Positions 58,090 to 64,000 of a DNA stretch of 64,000 bases are shown piece by piece. A program made the position numbers and the translations under genes. The stretch covers positions 1-64,000 of the forward strand of contig JAPFFF010000074.1 of NCBI GenBank assembly GCA_039105265.1. The letters are read 5' to 3'. This DNA comes from Tritrichomonas musculus. Lineage: Eukaryota; Parabasalia; Tritrichomonadida; Tritrichomonadidae. Numbering within the stretch: the first letter of the stretch is position 1; every line of letters begins with the position of its first letter. The notes under the pieces were generated by a model. It had not been told where the DNA came from. It was given only the letters and a program-made list of their open reading frames with translations, and made no database searches.

Positions 58090-58656
58090 AACGACAGACA
58101 AACATTGATGCTTACAACAGATAAACATCTATGCTAACAACAGATAAACATCTATGCTAACAACAGATAAACATTGATGCTTACAACATACAAACATCGA
58201 TGCTAACAACAGAAAAACATCTATGCTAACAACAGATAAACATCTATGCTAACGACAGACAAACATTGATGCTAACAACAGATAAACATCTATGCTAACA
58301 ACAGATAAACATCTATGCTAACAACAGATAAACATAGATGCTAACAACAGATATACATAGATGCTAACGACAGACAAACATCGATGCTTACAACATACAA
58401 ACATCGATGCTAACAACAGACAAACATAGATGCTAACGACAGACAAACATTGATGCTTACAACATACAAACATCTATGCTAACAACAGATAAACATCTAT
58501 GCTAACAACAGATAAACATCTATGCTAACAACAGATAAACATCTATGCTAACAACAGATAAACATCAGATAAACATCTATGCTAACAACAGATAAACATC
58601 TATGCTAACAACAGATAAACATCTATGCTAACGACAGACAAACATTGATGTTAATA
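58090..58656. repeat. 23-bp minisatellite, right of Polinton copy 2 (~25 units)
   Basis: Matches 27867-28468 but 35 bp shorter. Near 58560 the phase is broken by AACATCAGATAAACATC, the scar of an out-of-register loss of more than one unit. Confidence 0.92.
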
Positions 58657-58832
58657 ACTGATTCGCGTTTTTGCTAATTACAAACTTTTGTTAGTTTTTT
58701 TACAGAAAGCATTAATAAAGTTTTTTATGCTATGCTAATTTTAGAATAAAATTTTGACTAAATTATTGTTTATTTGAATGCCTTTTATATAGATATTATC
58801 TTTTTTCTAAAAGAAAAAAATTGTGTACTAGA

Positions 58833-58859
58833 CACTTTTTGAACGCAGTTCAAAAAGTG
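58833..58859. repeat. Perfect hairpin, 12-bp arms (unit 2)
   Basis: Identical to 28645-28671. Confidence 0.6.
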
Positions 58860-58912
58860 GCGTTCCTTGTATTTTAATATTATAACTTTAATCTGTTTCT
58901 TTAATAGTCGCC

Positions 58913-59555
58913 CTAAAAACTTTTTGAGACCCCTATAATTTCATCACCAAGTCTGAGATAAAGTTTCTGAAAAGATGGTAATGGAATAAATTGCCTCATT
59001 AAATTGTAAGTTTTTGAAGACGATAAATATATTATTTGAGATAAGTCATAAACAATTTCATTATAAGTTCTTTTTTTTGTGAAACTATTTTCTAATGACC
59101 ATACAAAAGTAGTACTTACAGGTTTTGGCGCTTTTTATTTCCAACCTTCGTCTTGATTTTTTGTAATAATTCCAGATAAATTAGTTTGAGAACCGATACT
59201 TACATGTATCGAATTAAATCAGTTTTTGGCTAATTCATTACTGTAACTCCTTTCATTTTTTGTTTTTGTTTTTCCCATCTTAAATGTGCCAAGTTCGAAA
59301 ATTTTTGAGTAATCTGTAATGGCAGAATATTGGTAACGCCTATGTTGAAAGCAAAAGTAAATGTTTTAGGTTGAATTTTAACCTTTTTTGTACGAACAAT
59401 ATAAAAAGTTTGACAAAATTGTAAAGATTATCATCTGTTTAATCATCAAAAGGTTTGACAAGTACTTTCACTGGGCCAGTGGAACGAGATGATGAATCAA
59501 TTACTACCATTTCATCATTTTCACCAAATATATCATTGGGTAATAAAACTGTCAT
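58913..59555 (-). pseudogene. Decayed DNA-transposon ORF remnant, unit 2/3 junction
   Basis: Copy of 28725-29367 with the same interruptions. The arbitrary start of unit 3 falls inside it. Confidence 0.35.
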
Positions 59556-60782
59556 TTTGATTTTTTGTTTTTATTTTGAATAAAGCTTGACAATAATGCA
59601 TTGAAAAAATAAAAATCAAAATTTCTCAAAAACAAGCGCATAAATCATTTTAATATTTTTAATATATCATTTATTAAATATATTCATTATAATTTTTGTA
59701 TTTTAAAAACAAAATACAGTGAAAATGTCCAAAGTGAATACCTCTCATTAAAATTTAAATTTAAAATTTTTTTCATTCAAATTAAGATTTTGTTTTTCAC
59801 TTTTGTTTCAAAATTTTTGAATTAAAAAAACTTTGTCCCATTTTTAGAAAATTAATTATCTCTCAAAAAATTGAATGAATATCTGGTTTTATATTTTTTA
59901 TCAGAAATAAATTCTGAGAATTGAGAACAATTGGGAAGTCTAGATCAGATTTTTTACAGAATTTTTTTTTTTTTTTGAGAAATTGTGATAAACTTTTTAA
60001 ACTCTCAAAAAAATTATCGAGTTTTTAAATACAATGTTTTAGGATTTAGATCATTAAATTGACTTTTAGGATAATCAAGTTCGAGTCCACCTATATAACA
60101 AAAAGCTGAAACTATGATAAATAAAATATTTTATCATTTAATATATTTATATATATATGGCACTAAATATAATTTATACTATTATCATCAAATAATAATA
60201 GCTCAAAATATTATTATTATCAAGATACTTAGAAGTAATTAGAAACAAAAAAAGTATTCAAAAAGTTAATATTAATTACCTAAGAAAAGATATTTGAAAA
60301 ATCAATAAAATTTGAGAAAAATTATGTATAATAAACAATACAGCGATTTTAAAATGATTTTTTCTAATATTAATGAATTTATTTTATTTTATATGAATAT
60401 ATAATATTATAAATCAACTAATTTATGCGCAATATTTTTTTGTACAAAATATATTAATGTATATTAAAAAATTAAATAAATCACTTTTGTCAAGTATTGA
60501 AATAATTTATTTAGTATTTCATAATAAATAAACATTTTATATTTTTATTGATAATTATTTATATATGATAGATCATTTATATTATATATAAGCAAGAAAA
60601 AAAATAAAAAAATTTTATTCTTCAAGATAAATTATCAAAACTAAATTCAATTATCATTGAAAATGAGATAAAATTTTCCATTTTTCAATAGCCAACTTAT
60701 TGAGATATTCAATTGAGATATACATGCTTTAAAAATTGAATAAAAAACATCCTTTTGAGATTTTATCATTCAATTATTTCAA
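59556..60782. other. AT-rich spacer, unit 3
   Basis: Same as 46-1272 and without the small transposon of unit 2, so it shows the empty insertion site (around 60184-60190). Initiator-like TCATT at 60766-60770. No gene seen. Confidence 0.6.
60766..60770 (+). promoter_or_regulatory. Initiator-like TCATT, unit 3
   Basis: Third occurrence of the box 15 nt before the caspase-like ATG. Confidence 0.35.
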
Positions 60783-63700
60783 ATGAGTGAAGATAATGAT
60801 ACATACATTATCATTGGTCTAATTGGAAACATTCCAGATGATGAAATCGATGCAAATGTAATTGATGGATACTATCAGCCTATTTTTGCTAATCTTATCC
60901 AAGATTTTGCAATTAACATTTATGATATCGATAAAGAAAGTGTCAAAATACTAGCTATTGGGCAAAAACAAGATTATTCTGTATATATTTACTCAAATAA
61001 TAAATATTATTTCAAACTTGATGCTGACGATACTTTTCAAATTGATATCAAACAGAAAAATTCAAATTTTCAATATTTTACAGAATTTAATTCGGCCTTA
61101 GATCAAATATGTGAGATGATATCAAACAACGAAAACAAAAAAGTAATTTTATTTTTAGATGATCATGGAGACGATGGATATTTTGCGCAAATTCATTATT
61201 TCCATTTATATGAAGTTACCATGAAATTTAATAACACGAGTTTTTTGATATTTAACGATTCTTGCCACAGCGGAAGTTTGATCAATTTTGTTAAATCTTA
61301 CAATGACATGCATTCATTAATAACAAGTAATGATTTGCTAGGAATCAAAGCGCAATTATTATTCGCGTTTAAAAATATTTTCGAATATGCGATTGAAAAA
61401 GTTGGTCTTACTAATTCGGAAAATAAAGTTTTAGAGCTTATAGATTTTTACCAAAGCATTAAAATAGATGAAGAGGAAGCACTTGATTTGATTAAAAGTA
61501 ATTCTTTTTTGGACGATGTTGAAATTAAAACAACTCAACTTATATTTGGCAAGCACAAATTAACTGAAATGGGTTTCGAAAACAATTCACAAATTAATAT
61601 CTTTAAAACTATGATTGATTTTTATGGTGATGTAACAACAGATGAAAGAGACACATTCAAATATTATAAAAATATATTTAATAGAGCTAATTTTGATATA
61701 TTTAATAATTTATCCAAAGGAAATATCCAAGAATTTATCAAAAAACTCAATGTTTTTTATGTAATAAAAGATAAAATCAATTTTGATTTACAACCAAACA
61801 ACCATGTTGAAATAATAACGAGCACAGATAATTTGCATAAAAGCCTATCATTTCCAAGCATCAGAGTAAACAATTCGATTAAAATATCTCCAGGAGGTCC
61901 AGCGATGGGCTCATTTATCAAAGCGTTATTCGTTAAAAATGATCCAGAATCTATTAATTTTGAAGAAATTACAAAAGAAATTTCACAATCAGATAATGGA
62001 GCAATTTATTATCCACTACGAACAACAGAAAGTATAAAAAAAGCCAAAAAGGAAAGACAATGGATTCATCTTTATCCAAAACATTACAAATTATCTGATG
62101 AAGAAAATGATGTAAAATATTCATTTACTTATTCAGAAGAATTAAAGCAAAAAATCGCAGCAATAAGAGCTATTTCGTTCTTAAACGTTCAAAAATTGAC
62201 AGAAACGGCCAATCTCATAAACAGTGAAGTGAATTCAAATGAATTACAACCATTTACAGATACATATGGAAGTATTTTTGCAATTTCTGCTCTTTTAAAA
62301 GAATATAAAAATGACCCAAATAAGATGATTGTAAAATGTCTGAAGAAAAATCCTATAATAAAATCACGCAAACCAAATAGAATCAATTCATATTGTTTAA
62401 TTTTAGACTTTTCTTTTCGACTATCAAATGAAAATCCAAAATTAATGACAGGAATCATTATAAATATTTTAGAAAAAGCAGTAAGAAAAGTAATTAAGAA
62501 AAAAATTGATTTGATTATAGAAAAAAGTGATTCAGAAAAAAATGATTCAGAAAATTTCACGAATAAGATATTTTTACATAAAGAAATATCTGATTTAAAA
62601 ATAAATCAAGGTAAAATTTTGTCTGAATTCAAAGATTATGAATTTCCATTTTTGAAACAAATCGAAAACGTAATTATTTCATTCATTAGTATATCACAAA
62701 TTGCAGCTGCAGCGATAATTGCATCATCACTTCTCTTTAAAAAAATTGACTTAGAGACGATTAAAGAAATGACTTTCAAGTATTTTAGAATCGAATCTTG
62801 TAATATTTTTCATTATGAAGATCAGATTTTTACACATTTTTTCACAAATATAAACAAATGTAAAAATGAAGAAGAAATTAGCAGATATGCAGAATATTAT
62901 CTTTTAGAAATGATTGATTCTTCATTTGTGCATGCTTATTCTATTTTTGATGCACAATTTAAATGTGATTCTATGAAAGTTTTTTCATATTCACTAACAA
63001 AATTTACTACTACTTCAATAGTTGATGTTTTTCATTATTATCTTGAAAATGAGACAAATGAATCATTTATTAATCATATCATTGATCCAATTGAACGAAT
63101 AATAGATCAAAAGAATATTCCCAAATTTTATATTTTTACAATATTATCTTTAATGCCAAAAGAAACAGCAATTTACGCATTATACATGTCATTATCCAAC
63201 TTCGAAAATGATTGGTACAATCATTTATTAAAGATTGTTGAAATTATCAAAGACGATGTCACTTTTAAAGAAGTATATAATGATCTATTATCATTAACAA
63301 TAGAAATAATGAGAGATCAAAAATATGTAAAAAGTTCAATTCAATATAAAGAAAGCACTAAAAACATGGAAAAAATAATTACAAAAGAAATAGAAAAAGC
63401 AATTGAAAAATTATATAAACTTCAAGAAAAATCAATAATAAAAGCACGAGAGAATATTAGTAAACAAACGGACATTGATATAATTGAAGATCAAATCAAG
63501 TTGTATATTGATAATATAATATGCAATGAAACTATTAAAAGCAAATTTGACATATATTTAAAAGAATCAAAAAATGAAATTTTAAATATCAGAAGGCAAC
63601 AAATAGAACTTTTAATTGATTATGATAAAATGCCAACTGAAAAATGTATTTTCGATGAATCTATTTTAGATATAAAAAATATATGTGAAAGAGCATCAAA

Positions 63701-64000
63701 AGAACTTATTACAGTTGCTCATTTATTTAAAATTTCTGATGAATCAAGAAATAAAATTAATTTAATTTTGTCCAAAAAAATTCAAACAGATGCTTCAATT
63801 GAATTTCCAATAATTGCAATGGCTGCAAGAGCTTTCAATATCGTTGAAATGGCACCGATTACGAACATCCTTTCTCAGTTTACATATTTATTTGATCAAT
63901 CTGAAGGTGAAGAACCCAATTTGAGAGAATTACTGGCATTACTCTCTGCGAATATTCATATTCTTTCTCCAAAAGATGAAAAACGTCAATTTTTAAAAAT
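60783..64000 (+). CDS. Caspase-fold peptidase-like protein (unit 3, cut by window end)
   Basis: The first ~1072 codons of the 1286-aa gene, including the His128/Cys161 dyad. The frame is open to the window edge, and I noticed no difference from the other two copies. The C-terminal ~214 residues, the tRNA and the third Polinton, if present, would lie to the right. Confidence 0.72.
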   Translation, partial: MSEDNDTYIIIGLIGNIPDDEIDANVIDGYYQPIFANLIQDFAINIYDIDKESVKILAIGQKQDYSVYIYSNNKYYFKLDADDTFQIDIKQKNSNFQYFTEFNSALDQICEMISNNENKKVILFLDDHGDDGYFAQIHYFHLYEVTMKFNNTSFLIFNDSCHSGSLINFVKSYNDMHSLITSNDLLGIKAQLLFAFKNIFEYAIEKVGLTNSENKVLELIDFYQSIKIDEEEALDLIKSNSFLDDVEIKTTQLIFGKHKLTEMGFENNSQINIFKTMIDFYGDVTTDERDTFKYYKNIFNRANFDIFNNLSKGNIQEFIKKLNVFYVIKDKINFDLQPNNHVEIITSTDNLHKSLSFPSIRVNNSIKISPGGPAMGSFIKALFVKNDPESINFEEITKEISQSDNGAIYYPLRTTESIKKAKKERQWIHLYPKHYKLSDEENDVKYSFTYSEELKQKIAAIRAISFLNVQKLTETANLINSEVNSNELQPFTDTYGSIFAISALLKEYKNDPNKMIVKCLKKNPIIKSRKPNRINSYCLILDFSFRLSNENPKLMTGIIINILEKAVRKVIKKKIDLIIEKSDSEKNDSENFTNKIFLHKEISDLKINQGKILSEFKDYEFPFLKQIENVIISFISISQIAAAAIIASSLLFKKIDLETIKEMTFKYFRIESCNIFHYEDQIFTHFFTNINKCKNEEEISRYAEYYLLEMIDSSFVHAYSIFDAQFKCDSMKVFSYSLTKFTTTSIVDVFHYYLENETNESFINHIIDPIERIIDQKNIPKFYIFTILSLMPKETAIYALYMSLSNFENDWYNHLLKIVEIIKDDVTFKEVYNDLLSLTIEIMRDQKYVKSSIQYKESTKNMEKIITKEIEKAIEKLYKLQEKSIIKARENISKQTDIDIIEDQIKLYIDNIICNETIKSKFDIYLKESKNEILNIRRQQIELLIDYDKMPTEKCIFDESILDIKNICERASKELITVAHLFKISDESRNKINLILSKKIQTDASIEFPIIAMAARAFNIVEMAPITNILSQFTYLFDQSEGEEPNLRELLALLSANIHILSPKDEKRQFLK

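Larger units (their letters stand above)
29323..59510. repeat. Tandem array unit 2 (~30.2 kb)
   Basis: Relative to unit 1 the offset is 29322 up to the small transposon at 30002, 30200 from there to the left minisatellite, 30223 through the Polinton (one extra 23-bp repeat), and 30188 after the right minisatellite (35 bp shorter). Only three single-base differences were noticed in the 20.9 kb Polinton. These private differences show that unit 2 is a distinct copy. Confidence 0.93.
59511..64000. repeat. Tandem array unit 3 (partial)
   Basis: Third unit, cut by the window end inside the caspase-like gene. Its offset to unit 1 is a constant 59510, so like unit 1 it lacks the small transposon insertion of unit 2. 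Confidence 0.92.

Noticed and set aside
1-64000. Pure assembly duplication
   Set aside because: Not excluded, but the unit-2-only transposon with clean empty sites in its neighbours and the minisatellite differences are not expected from a simple repeated contig.

Overview
The window is AT-rich, intron-poor eukaryotic DNA, most likely from a parabasalid protist. A Tritrichomonas-like trichomonad is my best guess. The basis is a Maverick/Polinton giant DNA transposon of the kind abundant in trichomonads, very AT-rich intergenic DNA, an initiator-like TCATT box about 15 nt before a long intronless gene, and a TAAA at that gene's stop codon. No bacterial or phage host signature is present. The species is inference.

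The window is a head-to-tail tandem array of one ~30 kb segment. Unit 1 is 1-29322, unit 2 is 29323-59510, and unit 3 starts at 59511 and runs off the end. Each unit holds, in order: an AT-rich spacer; a 1286-residue protein with a caspase-fold (clan CD) His/Cys dyad; a tRNA-Thr(AGT)-like gene on the minus strand; a ~1 kb inverted-repeat element carrying a small secreted-protein-like ORF; a 23-bp minisatellite; a 20.9 kb Polinton; more of the same minisatellite; and the decayed minus-strand remnant of a DNA transposon.

The Polinton (6957-27866 and 37180-58089) sits inside the minisatellite. It has a 6-bp target duplication AACGAC and 696-bp terminal inverted repeats. Its parts are a protein-primed family B DNA polymerase with an embedded HNH nuclease-like domain, a retroviral-type integrase, a double-jelly-roll major capsid protein, a packaging ATPase, a fibre-like protein, a free HNH endonuclease, and about ten unrecognised proteins, one of which is encoded inside the inverted repeats and so occurs twice. 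I did not recognise a maturation protease. Both copies look largely whole, with about two apparent breaks among the genes. They differ by only three substitutions that I noticed, so the duplication is very young.

The units are not perfect clones. Unit 2 alone carries an ~871-bp small DNA transposon at 30002-30872, and the minisatellites on both sides of the Polinton differ in length between units. This favours a real array over a simple assembly loop. The most unusual observations are the array itself, a pair of 46-bp structured inverted repeats that frame one Polinton gene like a cassette, a divergent promoter in which each start codon lies in the initiator box of the opposite gene, and the nuclease domain inside the polymerase.
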